A stretch of 64,000 nt of DNA from Burkholderia ambifaria (GTDB taxonomy: Bacteria > Pseudomonadota > Gammaproteobacteria > Burkholderiales > Burkholderiaceae). Each line of letters opens with the position of its first letter. The first letter of the stretch is position 1. Positions 9,506 to 18,417 of this stretch are shown in pieces. The position numbers and the translations under genes were made by a program. A model generated the notes under the pieces. That model did no database searches and was not told the origin of the DNA. It saw only the letters and a program-made list of their open reading frames with translations. The stretch is taken from positions 1 to 64,000 of the forward strand of contig NZ_LKPJ01000010.1 of NCBI RefSeq assembly GCF_001443045.1, in the 5' to 3' direction.

Positions 9506-9591
9506 GACTGGAGTAAGCGCTAAAGCGCCAACTCCGGTCGACCGCGAAGCATGGGACCAGAGTAAGCGCTAAAGCGCTAACTCTGGTCGAC
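9506..9591 (+). repeat. Two tandem 37-nt hairpin repeats in the leader of the DUF485/symporter operon
   Basis: Copy 1 (9506-9542) and copy 2 (9555-9591) share AGTAAGCGCTAAAGCG and the ending GGTCGAC. Each folds into a hairpin: outer 9-bp arms GACCAGAGT/ACTCTGGTC in copy 2 and GACTGGAGT/ACTCCGGTC in copy 1, an A-A mismatch, then an inner AGCGCT-type stem. The copies differ at one outer pair by a compensatory A-T to G-C change, which argues for selection on structure. Copy 2 ends one base before the AGGAGA Shine-Dalgarno (9592-9597) of the next gene. The rest of the gap (9413-9505) shows nothing recognisable. Confidence 0.8.
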
Positions 9592-9601
9592 AGGAGACAC
9601 C

Positions 9602-9907
9602 ATGGAGCTTTCCGTCATCGAATCGGTCACGGCGCGCCGTGACTACCAGCAGCTCGTGCGTGCGCGGCGCCGCTTCAGCTTCACGCTGACGGCGCTGATG
9701 ATCGCCACCTACTACAGCTTCATCCTGCTCGTCGCGCTCGCGCCGCACGTACTGGCCGCGCCGCTGTACCGCGGCGCGACGACCACGGTCGGGATCGTCG
9801 CGGGCGTCGCGATCATCCTGGTCGCGATCGGCCTGACCGCGTGCTACGTGCTGCGCGCGAACCGTGCGTTCGACCGCCGCGTCGACGCGATCCTGCAACG
9901 TTCGTGA
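9602..9907 (+). CDS. DUF485 family membrane protein (YjcH-like)
   Basis: 101 aa with two predicted membrane helices (about residues 28-52 and 63-85), the size and layout of DUF485/YjcH proteins. These small proteins are nearly always encoded directly upstream of ActP-type sodium:solute symporters, as here; their molecular role is not settled. The ATG has AGGAGA 4 nt upstream, immediately after the second leader hairpin. The next gene's Shine-Dalgarno begins just past this gene's stop, so the two are translationally close. Confidence 0.88.
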   Translation: MELSVIESVTARRDYQQLVRARRRFSFTLTALMIATYYSFILLVALAPHVLAAPLYRGATTTVGIVAGVAIILVAIGLTACYVLRANRAFDRRVDAILQRS

Positions 9908-9918
9908 CGGAGGCCGAC

Positions 9919-11604
9919 ATGCGACGCACTTCGAGCGCGCTCGGCGCGCTGGCCGTTCTCGTTTCTTCCACCGCGCGCGCGAGCGCCGTGGCCGGCCCGA
10001 TGCCCGACAAGGTCGAGCTGAACCCGGTGGCGATCGCGATGTTCTTCGCGTTCGTGTTCGCGACGCTTGCGCTCACGCGCTGGGCCGCGCGCCGCACGCG
10101 CTCGACGCGCGACTTCTACACGGCCGGCGGCGGCATCACCGGGCTGCAGAACGGGCTCGCGATCGCGGGCGACTACATGTCGGCCGCATCGTTCCTCGGG
10201 CTGTCGGGGATGGTGTTCATGTTCGGCTTCGACGGGCTGATCTACTCGATCGGCTTCCTGGTCGGCTGGCCGTTCGTGATGTTCCTGATCGCCGAGCCGC
10301 TGCGCAACCTCGGCAAGTTCACGTTCGTCGATGTGGTGGCGTACCGCTTCGCGCAGCGGCCGATCCGGCTGCTGACGTCGGCGAACGCGCTGACCATCGT
10401 CGTGCTGTACCTGGTCGTGCAGATGGTCGGCGCGGGCAAGCTGATCCAGCTGCTGTTCGGGCTGTCGTACGGCACGGCCGAGCTGATCGTCGGCGTGCTG
10501 ATGGTCGTCTACGTGTTCTTCGGCGGGATGACCGCGACGACCTGGGTGCAGGTGATCAAGGCCGTGCTGCTGCTGTGCGGCGCGACGCTGCTCGCGTTGC
10601 TCGCGCTCGGCGAATTCGGCTTCAGCGTCGACGCAATGTTCCGGCGCGCGGTGGCCGTGCATCCGGGCGCGCTGTCGATCATGGGGCCCGGCAAGCTGAT
10701 CCGCGATCCGGCCAACGCGCTGTCGCTCGGCATCGCGCTGATGTTCGGCACGGCCGGCTTCCCGCACATCCTGATGCGTTTCTTCACGGTGCCGAACGCG
10801 AAGGAGGCGCGCAAGTCGGTGCTGTACGCGACCGGCTTCATCGGCTACTTCTATTTGCTGACCTTCGTGATCGGCTTCTCGGCGATCGTGCTGCTCGCGC
10901 AGCATCCGGAATTCTTCCGGCTCGGCGCGAACGGCACCTTCAACCTGACGCACGACCTGCTCGGCGGCTCGAACATGGTCGCGGTGAAGCTCGCGCAGGC
11001 GGTCGGCGGCAACTGGTTCTACGGCTTCATCGCGGCCGTCACGTTCGCGACGATCCTCGCGGTCGTCGCCGGGCTGACGCTCGCCGGCGCGACCACGATC
11101 TCGCACGACCTGTATGCGCAGATGTGGGCGCGCGGCAAGCCCGACGAGCGGCTGGAAATGCGCATCTCGCGCGCGGCGACGATCGGGTTGTCGGGAATCG
11201 CGATTGCGCTGTCGATCCTGTTCGAGCACGTGAACGTCGCGTTCATGGTCGGGCTCGTCGCGGCGGTGGCCGCGAGCGCCAATTTCCCGGTGCTCGCGAT
11301 GTCGATCTTCTGGGGCGGGATGACGACGCGCGGCGCGGTGCTCGGCGGCGGTCTCGGCCTCATGTCGGCGGTGGTGCTCACGGTGCTGTCGAAGTCGGTG
11401 TGGGTCGACGTGCTGCACCACGCGCACGCGCCGGTGTTCCTCGACAACCCGGCGCTCGTGTCGGTGCCGCTCGCGTTCGTCGGGATCGTCGTCGGCTCGC
11501 TAGCGGACCGCGGCGAGCGCGCGCGGCGCGAGCGCGACGCGTTCGCGCAGCAGGAGTTCTACGCGCAGACGGGCGTGCTGGCCAGTCGCGCCGTGCAGCA
11601 CTGA
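9919..11604 (+). CDS. Sodium:solute symporter, ActP-like (monocarboxylate/acetate type)
   Basis: 561 aa. It starts with a short hydrophobic segment resembling a signal peptide, as in ActP, followed by about 13 membrane helices. The core [31 protein letters not shown] region ([10 protein letters not shown], then [12 protein letters not shown]) is diagnostic of the SSS family. ATG 9919 is chosen because GGAGG (9909-9913) is well spaced; a GTG at 9904 is also in frame and overlaps the DUF485 stop. Likely substrate is acetate or another short monocarboxylate, by homology and by the DUF485 partner. It sits between an acyl-CoA operon and dctA, in a carboxylate-use region. Confidence 0.9.
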   Translation: MRRTSSALGALAVLVSSTARASAVAGPMPDKVELNPVAIAMFFAFVFATLALTRWAARRTRSTRDFYTAGGGITGLQNGLAIAGDYMSAASFLGLSGMVFMFGFDGLIYSIGFLVGWPFVMFLIAEPLRNLGKFTFVDVVAYRFAQRPIRLLTSANALTIVVLYLVVQMVGAGKLIQLLFGLSYGTAELIVGVLMVVYVFFGGMTATTWVQVIKAVLLLCGATLLALLALGEFGFSVDAMFRRAVAVHPGALSIMGPGKLIRDPANALSLGIALMFGTAGFPHILMRFFTVPNAKEARKSVLYATGFIGYFYLLTFVIGFSAIVLLAQHPEFFRLGANGTFNLTHDLLGGSNMVAVKLAQAVGGNWFYGFIAAVTFATILAVVAGLTLAGATTISHDLYAQMWARGKPDERLEMRISRAATIGLSGIAIALSILFEHVNVAFMVGLVAAVAASANFPVLAMSIFWGGMTTRGAVLGGGLGLMSAVVLTVLSKSVWVDVLHHAHAPVFLDNPALVSVPLAFVGIVVGSLADRGERARRERDAFAQQEFYAQTGVLASRAVQH

Positions 11605-11624
11605 TTCATCCGATGAATGAACGC

Positions 11625-11652
11625 ATCCGTCCGGATCGCCGGACGGATATTT
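11625..11652 (+). terminator. Hairpin after the symporter gene
   Basis: ATCCGTCCGG-ATCG-CCGGACGGAT (11625-11648) is a perfect 10-bp stem with a 4-nt loop, 20 bp past the symporter stop, followed by ATATTTT. It is probably the terminator of that operon. It also lies upstream of the sigma-54 promoter of dctA, so a regulatory role is not excluded. Confidence 0.5.
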
Positions 11653-11658
11653 TCCGGA

Positions 11659-11676
11659 AATCCGGAATCCCGGATT
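11659..11676. promoter_or_regulatory. Inverted repeat upstream of the dctA sigma-54 promoter (candidate activator site)
   Basis: AATCCGG-AATC-CCGGATT is a perfect 7-bp inverted repeat, preceded by an overlapping TTTCCGGAAA palindrome at 11651-11660. Its centre is about 72 bp upstream of the -24 element, a distance suitable for an enhancer-binding protein such as DctD. It could instead be a second weak terminator (TTTTCTT follows). Confidence 0.45.
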
Positions 11677-11738
11677 TTCTTGCCTGCCGCATGATGAGAA
11701 ATACAATGAAAACAACGGCTTGAGGGGTTCCGGAAACC

Positions 11739-11754
11739 TGGCATCGACCTTGCG
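11739..11754 (+). promoter_or_regulatory. Sigma-54 promoter of dctA
   Basis: TGGCATCGACCTTGCG matches the -24/-12 consensus (TGGCAC-N5-TTGCW) at all invariant bases, with GG and GC exactly 12 bp apart. Transcription would begin near 11765, about 195 nt before the dctA start. A sigma-54 activator (DctD) is encoded 3.4 kb downstream, and dctA genes are classically DctB/DctD and sigma-54 dependent. Confidence 0.8.
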
Positions 11755-11808
11755 ATATAAAAGGCACGGCCATCCCCCGGCCCGACTATTAAATCAAGGA
11801 GACAATCG

Positions 11809-11844
11809 ATGACCACTGCCTTCCATCCCCTCCGGACGTCCTGA
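11809..11844 (+). CDS. Candidate 11-codon leader peptide upstream of dctA
   Basis: The sequence shows a near-ideal Shine-Dalgarno (AAGGAGA, 11796-11802), a 6-nt spacer, ATG, and an 11-codon frame MTTAFHPLRTS ending in TGA. It would lie within the dctA mRNA if transcription starts at the sigma-54 promoter, and ends 114 nt before the dctA start. Its ribosome site is stronger than that of dctA itself. No similarity is known to me. It may be a leader peptide, or the relic of an older start. Confidence 0.4.
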   Translation: MTTAFHPLRTS

Positions 11845-11958
11845 GGCATCGCTTGTTGCGGCACGGCAGCCGCGCGGGCGAGTGAATCTTCCCCTGTGAC
11901 ATTCGTCCGCGCGCGTGACGCCGTTTCCATCGGCTCATCTACTTCAGCAGGAACCATC

Positions 11959-13248
11959 GTGAAGAAGAAACCCTTCTACAAAGTGCTCTATGTGCAAGTG
12001 ATCTTCGCCATCATCGTCGGCGTGATCCTCGGCCACTTCTATCCGGCGCTCGCCACCGACATGAAGCCGCTCGGCGACGGCTTCATCAAGCTGATCAAGA
12101 TGGTGATCGGCCCGATCATCTTCTGTACGGTCGTCACCGGCATCGCCGGCATGGAGGACATGAAGAAGGTCGGCCGCGTCGGCGGCAAGGCGCTGCTGTA
12201 CTTCGAGATCGTGTCGACCTTCGCGCTGCTGCTCGGCCTCGCGGCCACGCACATCCTGCGTCCGGGTGTCGGCTTCAACATCGATCCGGCGACGCTCGAC
12301 GGCAAGGCCGTCGCATCGTACGCGGCGAAGGCGCACGGGCAGTCGACGGTCGACTTCCTGATGCACATCATCCCGAACACGATGGTCGATGCGTTCGCGC
12401 AGGGTGAAATCCTGCAGATCCTGCTGATCGCGCTGCTGTTCGGCAGCGTGCTCGCGCACCTCGGCGAGCGCGGCAAGGTCGTCACCGACTTCATCGACGG
12501 CCTCACGCGCGTGCTGTTCGGCATCGTGCACATCGTCACGAAGCTGGCACCGATCGGCGCGTTCGGCGCGATGGCGTTCACGATCGGCAAGTACGGCGTC
12601 GGCTCGCTGGTGCCGCTGCTCAAGCTGATCGGCACGTTCTACCTGACGTCGGTCGTGTTCGTGCTGGTCGTGCTCGGCACGATCGCGCGCGCCACGGGCT
12701 TCTCGATCATCCGCTTCGTGTCGTACATCAAGGAAGAACTGCTGATCGTGCTCGGCACGAGCTCGTCGGAAGCCGCGCTGCCGCAGCTGATGGAGAAGCT
12801 CGAGAAGGCCGGCTGCTCGCGTTCGGTCGTCGGCCTCGTCGTGCCGACCGGATACTCGTTCAACCTCGACGGCACCAACATCTACATGACGATGGCCGTG
12901 CTGTTCATCGCGCAGGCGACCAACATCGAACTGACGTGGATGCAGCAGCTCACGCTGCTGGCCGTCGCGATGCTGACGTCGAAGGGCGCGAGCGGCGTCA
13001 CGGGCGCGGGCTTCATCACGCTCGCCGCGACGCTCGCGGTCGTGCCGACGATCCCGCTGTCGGGCATGGTGCTGATCCTCGGCATCGACCGCTTCATGAG
13101 CGAATGCCGTGCGCTGACCAACATCGTCGGTAACGGTGTCGCGACCGTGGTCGTGTCGGCCTGGGAGAAGGAGCTCGACCGCAACAAGCTGCGCCAGGCG
13201 CTGACGGGCGGCGGCGAGGTCAAGGCGACCGAGACGGCCGGCGTCTGA
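11959..13248 (+). CDS. dctA: C4-dicarboxylate transporter DctA
   Basis: 429 aa, the usual DctA length (428). It is an inner-membrane proton or sodium symporter for succinate, fumarate and malate of the glutamate transporter (DAACS) fold. The sequence shows about eight helices, the serine-rich hairpin [14 protein letters not shown] and the conserved [18 protein letters not shown]. The GTG at 11959 starts [18 protein letters not shown], the normal N-terminus; an upstream in-frame ATG would add an unrelated 21 residues. It is preceded by a sigma-54 promoter and followed directly by the dctB-dctD regulatory pair. Confidence 0.95.
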   Translation: MKKKPFYKVLYVQVIFAIIVGVILGHFYPALATDMKPLGDGFIKLIKMVIGPIIFCTVVTGIAGMEDMKKVGRVGGKALLYFEIVSTFALLLGLAATHILRPGVGFNIDPATLDGKAVASYAAKAHGQSTVDFLMHIIPNTMVDAFAQGEILQILLIALLFGSVLAHLGERGKVVTDFIDGLTRVLFGIVHIVTKLAPIGAFGAMAFTIGKYGVGSLVPLLKLIGTFYLTSVVFVLVVLGTIARATGFSIIRFVSYIKEELLIVLGTSSSEAALPQLMEKLEKAGCSRSVVGLVVPTGYSFNLDGTNIYMTMAVLFIAQATNIELTWMQQLTLLAVAMLTSKGASGVTGAGFITLAATLAVVPTIPLSGMVLILGIDRFMSECRALTNIVGNGVATVVVSAWEKELDRNKLRQALTGGGEVKATETAGV

Positions 13249-13375
13249 CGCCATGAACGAGCAGGCGGCGGCACCGCCCGCAGGCGGCGCGCCGCGCGAT
13301 GGCCGACGCGGCCAGGGTGACGATGTGGAGCCCTATGACACAATAGGCGATCCGCATCGTCAGGAAGTCACGTCC

Positions 13376-15271
13376 GTGAAGCGCCGCCTGCTCATCCTCG
13401 TCATGCTTGCCGCCGCGCTTGCGGCGGCATGCGCGCTGACGTGGACCGTCACGTGGCGGCGCGGCGTCGCCGAGCTGCAGCGCAACGCCGCGGTGCGCGT
13501 CGATCGCACCACCAACGCGCTCAAGAGCACGCTCGACCGCTACGAATCGCTGCCTTATCTGCTCGGCAGCCATCCGTACGTGCAGGACCTGCTCGCCGAG
13601 CCGAAGCGCGCCGATTTCACCGGGCGTGCGAACCGCTATCTCGAAGACCTCAACGAACACGCGCACGCGACCGTCACCTACGTGGTCGGCGCGGACGGCC
13701 TGTGCGTCGCCGCCAGCAACTGGCGCGCGCCCGACAGCTTCGTCGGGATCGAATACCGCTTCCGCCCGTATTTCATCGACGCGATGAACGGCCGGGTCGG
13801 CCGCTTCTTCGGGATCGGCACGATCTCGCGCGATCCCGGCTACTACATCTCGCAGCCGGTGTGGCGCGACGGCAAGATCGCGGGCGTCGTCGTCGTGAAG
13901 CTCAATCTCGAATGGTTCCAGGGCGCCGACGCGTCCGAACCGCTCGTCGTCGCGGACGATCACGGCGTCGTGTTCCTGTCGTCCGTGCCCGCATGGAAAT
14001 ACCACACGCTGCATCCGTTGACGGGGCCCGTCGCCGCGTCGATCTACGAGACGCGCCAGTACGCGCAGCAGCCCGTCACGCCGCTGCCGTTGCGCGTCGA
14101 GCAGGTGCTCGGCGCGGACGCGGAGATCGTCCGCCTGGGCCCCGGCCGTCGCGCGCCGCGCTTTCTCGCCAGCAAGCGGCGGATCGGCGAGCCCGACTGG
14201 CTCCTCGTCACGCTCGCGCCGATCGCCCCCATCGACACCGACGCGCGCAACGCGACGATCGTCACGGGGTTCGGCTTCGTGTCGGTCGCGCTGCTCGCGT
14301 TCTACTGGCGCATGCGCCGCGCACGCGTGCGCGAGATGATCCGCGGTCGCGCGCTGCTGCAGCAGGCGTACGCGGAGCTGAACCGGCGCGTCGAGGAACG
14401 CACGGCCGACCTGTCGGAAGCGAACGAACAGTTGCAGAAGGAAGTCGGCGAGCGGATTCGCGCGGAACAGGAATTGCGCGCCGCGCACGACGAACTGATC
14501 CAGGCGAGCAAGCTCGCCGCGCTCGGCCAGATGGCGGCCGGCATCACGCATGAACTGAACCAGCCGCTCGCGGCGTTGCGCAGCTTCTCGGACAACACGC
14601 GCGTGCTGCTCGATCGCGGCGAGCAGGCAGCCGCGCGCGAGAACCTGGAGGCGATCGCCGCGCTGACCGAGCGGATGGGCAAGATCACCAACCAGCTGAA
14701 GCTGTTCGTCGGCCGCGCGAAGCCGCGCAACGAACAGGCGCTCGTCGTGCGCGCGCTGCGCAGCGTGCTGTCGCTGCTCGGCGACCGGCTGCGCGGCGTC
14801 GCGCTCACGCTGACGCTGCAGGATTCGACCGTGTCGCCCGCGCAGGACGCGCCGCTCGACCTCGCGCGCGATTATCCGGAGCTCGTCGCCCGCTGCGAGG
14901 ATCTGCGCCTCGAACAGGTGCTGATCAACCTGCTCGGCAACGCGCTCGATGCGGTCGCGGGCGTTGCGGCACCGGCGATCGACGTGACGATCGCGGTGTC
15001 GGTCGCGACCCTCGCGGTCGAGGTGCGCGACAACGGGCCCGGCATCGCGCCCGACCTGCTGCCGCGTTTGTTCGAACCGTTCTTCACGACGAAGGAAATG
15101 GGGCGTGGGCTCGGGCTCGGCCTTGCGATCTCGTCGTCGATCGCGAGCGACGCGGGCGGCGCGCTGACCGCGCGCAATGCGCTGTCCGGCGGCGCGCTGT
15201 TCGTCTTGACGCTGCGGCGCGCGCGCACGCATCATCCGGACTCCGTGTCCGAGCCGGCGGGCTCGCGCTAG
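13376..15271 (+). CDS. dctB: C4-dicarboxylate sensor histidine kinase DctB
   Basis: 631 aa from the GTG at 13376, which has AGGAAG 8 nt upstream. An in-frame ATG at 13253 would add 41 low-complexity residues. Two membrane helices flank a periplasmic sensor of about 260 residues (double-Cache type in DctB). A coiled coil follows, then the phosphoacceptor His392 in AGITHELNQPLAALRSFSDN and the ATP-binding N, G1 and G2 boxes (NLLGNALDAV, DNGPGIAP, GRGLGLGLAIS). It senses external C4-dicarboxylates and phosphorylates DctD, encoded next. Confidence 0.92.
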   Translation: MKRRLLILVMLAAALAAACALTWTVTWRRGVAELQRNAAVRVDRTTNALKSTLDRYESLPYLLGSHPYVQDLLAEPKRADFTGRANRYLEDLNEHAHATVTYVVGADGLCVAASNWRAPDSFVGIEYRFRPYFIDAMNGRVGRFFGIGTISRDPGYYISQPVWRDGKIAGVVVVKLNLEWFQGADASEPLVVADDHGVVFLSSVPAWKYHTLHPLTGPVAASIYETRQYAQQPVTPLPLRVEQVLGADAEIVRLGPGRRAPRFLASKRRIGEPDWLLVTLAPIAPIDTDARNATIVTGFGFVSVALLAFYWRMRRARVREMIRGRALLQQAYAELNRRVEERTADLSEANEQLQKEVGERIRAEQELRAAHDELIQASKLAALGQMAAGITHELNQPLAALRSFSDNTRVLLDRGEQAAARENLEAIAALTERMGKITNQLKLFVGRAKPRNEQALVVRALRSVLSLLGDRLRGVALTLTLQDSTVSPAQDAPLDLARDYPELVARCEDLRLEQVLINLLGNALDAVAGVAAPAIDVTIAVSVATLAVEVRDNGPGIAPDLLPRLFEPFFTTKEMGRGLGLGLAISSSIASDAGGALTARNALSGGALFVLTLRRARTHHPDSVSEPAGSR

Positions 15272-15346
15272 TTCGCCGCACGACAGGCATCAACGAGAGC
15301 CGCGCGCGCACGCCGCCGCGCGGCCCGTCAGGAGCAAGTGACTACG

Positions 15347-16702
<1,356 letters not shown>

Positions 16703-16709
16703 AAACGAG

Positions 16710-16748
16710 ACGGACCGCAGAACCGGGCTGGCCGGTCGTGCGGTCCGT
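16710..16748. terminator. Long hairpin between convergent dctD and the thioredoxin gene
   Basis: ACGGACCGCA (16710-16719) pairs with TGCGGTCCGT (16739-16748), and inside it ACCGG pairs with CCGGT. There is no T run on either strand. It probably ends transcription from both sides or protects the 3' ends. Confidence 0.5.
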
Positions 16749-16811
16749 CGTGCGGAGCAGGGCGCGGCGTGCGGCCCTGCGAGTCCTGTCGTGCGGCGCG
16801 GTCGGCGGCGC

Positions 16812-17348
16812 TCAGGCCGCGTTGCTGTCGAGCGCCTTCTTGAGCAGTGCGTCGAGTTCCGCGAACTGCGGTGCGCCGACGTAGCGCTTCAGGATCTTGC
16901 CGTCCTTGTCGACGACGAAGGTCGTCGGCGTGAGCTGCACGTTGCCGAACTGCTTCGCGACGCTGCCGTCGTCGAGCGCGACCTTGAACGGCAGCTGGCG
17001 CGTCTGCGCATAGTTCGCGACGTACATCGGCGGATCGTAGTTCATCGCGACCGCGACGAATTCCAGCCCCTGACCCTTGAAGCGATTGTAGGTATCGACC
17101 ATCTGCGGCATTTCCTGCATGCAGGTCGCGCAGCTCGTCGCCCAGAAATTGACGAGGTAGACCTTGCCCTTCAGGTCGCCGGCCGTCGACACCTTCTGGC
17201 CCGACAGCAGCGTGAACGTTGCGTCCGGCACGGTGGACTTGCCGTTGAACGCGAAGAAGCCGGCAACGGCGATGGCCGCGACGATGACGGCCGCCGCGAT
17301 ATAGCGGGCGGGGCCGGTGCGGCGCTGGGCGGGAGGCGTGGTGTTCAT
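16812..17348 (-). CDS. TlpA/ResA-like thioredoxin-fold oxidoreductase
   Basis: 178 aa. An N-terminal hydrophobic segment (about residues 12-32) anchors or exports it. The thioredoxin domain has the redox pair in NFWATSCATCMQEMP and a cis-proline in LTPTTFVVD. Proteins of this kind reduce disulfides in the periplasm, for example in cytochrome c maturation or antioxidant defence. The active site is CATC rather than the CxPC more usual in TlpA, so the redox partner may differ. It stands alone, convergent with dctD and divergent from the lipoprotein gene at 17512. Confidence 0.85.
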   Translation of the reverse strand: MNTTPPAQRRTGPARYIAAAVIVAAIAVAGFFAFNGKSTVPDATFTLLSGQKVSTAGDLKGKVYLVNFWATSCATCMQEMPQMVDTYNRFKGQGLEFVAVAMNYDPPMYVANYAQTRQLPFKVALDDGSVAKQFGNVQLTPTTFVVDKDGKILKRYVGAPQFAELDALLKKALDSNAA

Positions 17349-17511
17349 CTGCGGTGCTCTCGGAGTCGGTCGATGACGCGGATCGATGCAAAGGACGTCG
17401 AAATTCGGCGCTTATTTTAGCGCGAATGCGCGGCACGCACCGATGGCCGCCACACATCCCGGGTGTCAGCTTCGGCGGATAATGGGCGCTTTGCCTGTCC
17501 CCATCACTGCC

Positions 17512-18084
17512 ATGCCGAAGGAAGTCATCGATTCGTTGCGCCCCCTTTTTCGCCCACTGCGACACTTCGCCGCGCTCGCGTGCGTGAGCGCCGCGCTGGC
17601 CGCCTGCTCGCCGTCATATGACTGGCGTACGCTGCACAACGACGCCGGCTACACGATCGACCTGCCGGCGAAGCCGACCGTCGAGGACCAGCCGGTGGCG
17701 GTTGGCGGCGCATCGATGCCGATGCGGATGCAGGCCGCACACGTCGACGGCGCGGTGTTCGCGGTCGGCACGCTGACACTGCCCGACGACCGCGACGACA
17801 CGCGCCGCGCCGCGCTCGAGTTCCTGCGTACCGGGCTGTCGCGCAATCTCGAAGGCGCGCCGCAGACGGCCTCGGTGCCGGTGCCGCTCGCGGCCGGCGG
17901 CGCGGTGAACGGGCTCGAACTGCGTGTCGCGGGCGCGGCCAGCGGCGGCGACCACGCGCACAAGACGATCGTCGCGCGGCTCGTGGCGCGCGGCCGGCAT
18001 GCATATCAGGCCGTCGTGATCGCCGACGGGCCGCTCGCGCAGGAACAGCTCGACCAGTTTTTCGGCTCGTTCAAACTCGATTGA
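17512..18084 (+). CDS. Putative lipoprotein of unknown function
   Basis: 190 aa. The first 32 residues form a lipoprotein signal with lipobox LAAC (Cys32). The mature part begins with YDWRTLHNDAGYTIDLPAKP and looks like a single compact alpha/beta domain; I do not recognise the family. ATG 17512 is used because it places the hydrophobic core correctly; the frame is open further upstream without a plausible start. It is transcribed away from the thioredoxin gene. Homologues appear to be Burkholderia-type conserved proteins, but that is impression only. Confidence 0.7.
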   Translation: MPKEVIDSLRPLFRPLRHFAALACVSAALAACSPSYDWRTLHNDAGYTIDLPAKPTVEDQPVAVGGASMPMRMQAAHVDGAVFAVGTLTLPDDRDDTRRAALEFLRTGLSRNLEGAPQTASVPVPLAAGGAVNGLELRVAGAASGGDHAHKTIVARLVARGRHAYQAVVIADGPLAQEQLDQFFGSFKLD

Positions 18085-18123
18085 CGCCGGCCGGCGAGGG
18101 CGCTCGGACACGCTGTGACAACT

Positions 18124-18144
18124 GAAAGTTCATTCGCAACTTTC
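18124..18144. repeat. Inverted repeat after the lipoprotein gene
   Basis: GAAAGTT-CATTCGC-AACTTTC is a perfect 7-bp inverted repeat 39 bp past the lipoprotein stop, in an AT-rich gap. It may act as a weak terminator; no T run follows. Confidence 0.45.
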
Positions 18145-18180
18145 GACGCTAATCGCCGGATTTTGCGGGGATTTTTCGAC

Positions 18181-18217
18181 TATCCACAGCGCATGTGGAT
18201 AACTTTGTTGAAAAGTT
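18181..18217. repeat. Palindrome built from two DnaA-box-like 9-mers, then a second short palindrome
   Basis: TATCCACA (18181-18188), a 5-bp centre and TGTGGATA (18194-18201) form an inverted pair. The right arm with the next base is TGTGGATAA, an exact DnaA box (TTATCCACA) on the minus strand; the left box is CTATCCACA, one mismatch. It is followed at once by AACTTT-GTTGA-AAAGTT (18201-18217). The whole gap 18085-18417 between the convergent lipoprotein and yifB genes is strikingly AT-rich for this genome and holds no convincing gene. Confidence 0.6.
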
Positions 18218-18417
18218 GACTGAATCCCCCGCAAAGCCGCGCCGGACGGCCTTCCGGCGCATTTGATAGATCGCCAGCCCAATGAGAAAGATAAATAAAA
18301 ACAACGAGATACGAGTTTTGCGATGAAAGGGTGGTCGCGAGCGGCGATCCGGGGCCGGATTCGCGAAATTGTGCATAAGTCAAGTCTTGACAGCGCCGTT
18401 TTGTCCTCAAGAGGCGC

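Noticed and set aside
18181..18217. Replication origin
   Set aside because: Only one exact and one near DnaA box, and no dnaA, dnaN, parAB or repA gene nearby.
18149..18376. A 75-codon minus-strand frame with one hydrophobic helix in the AT-rich gap after yifB
   Set aside because: No ribosome site, no family resemblance, and a hydrophobic stretch is expected by chance from the local T-rich composition. It cannot be fully excluded.
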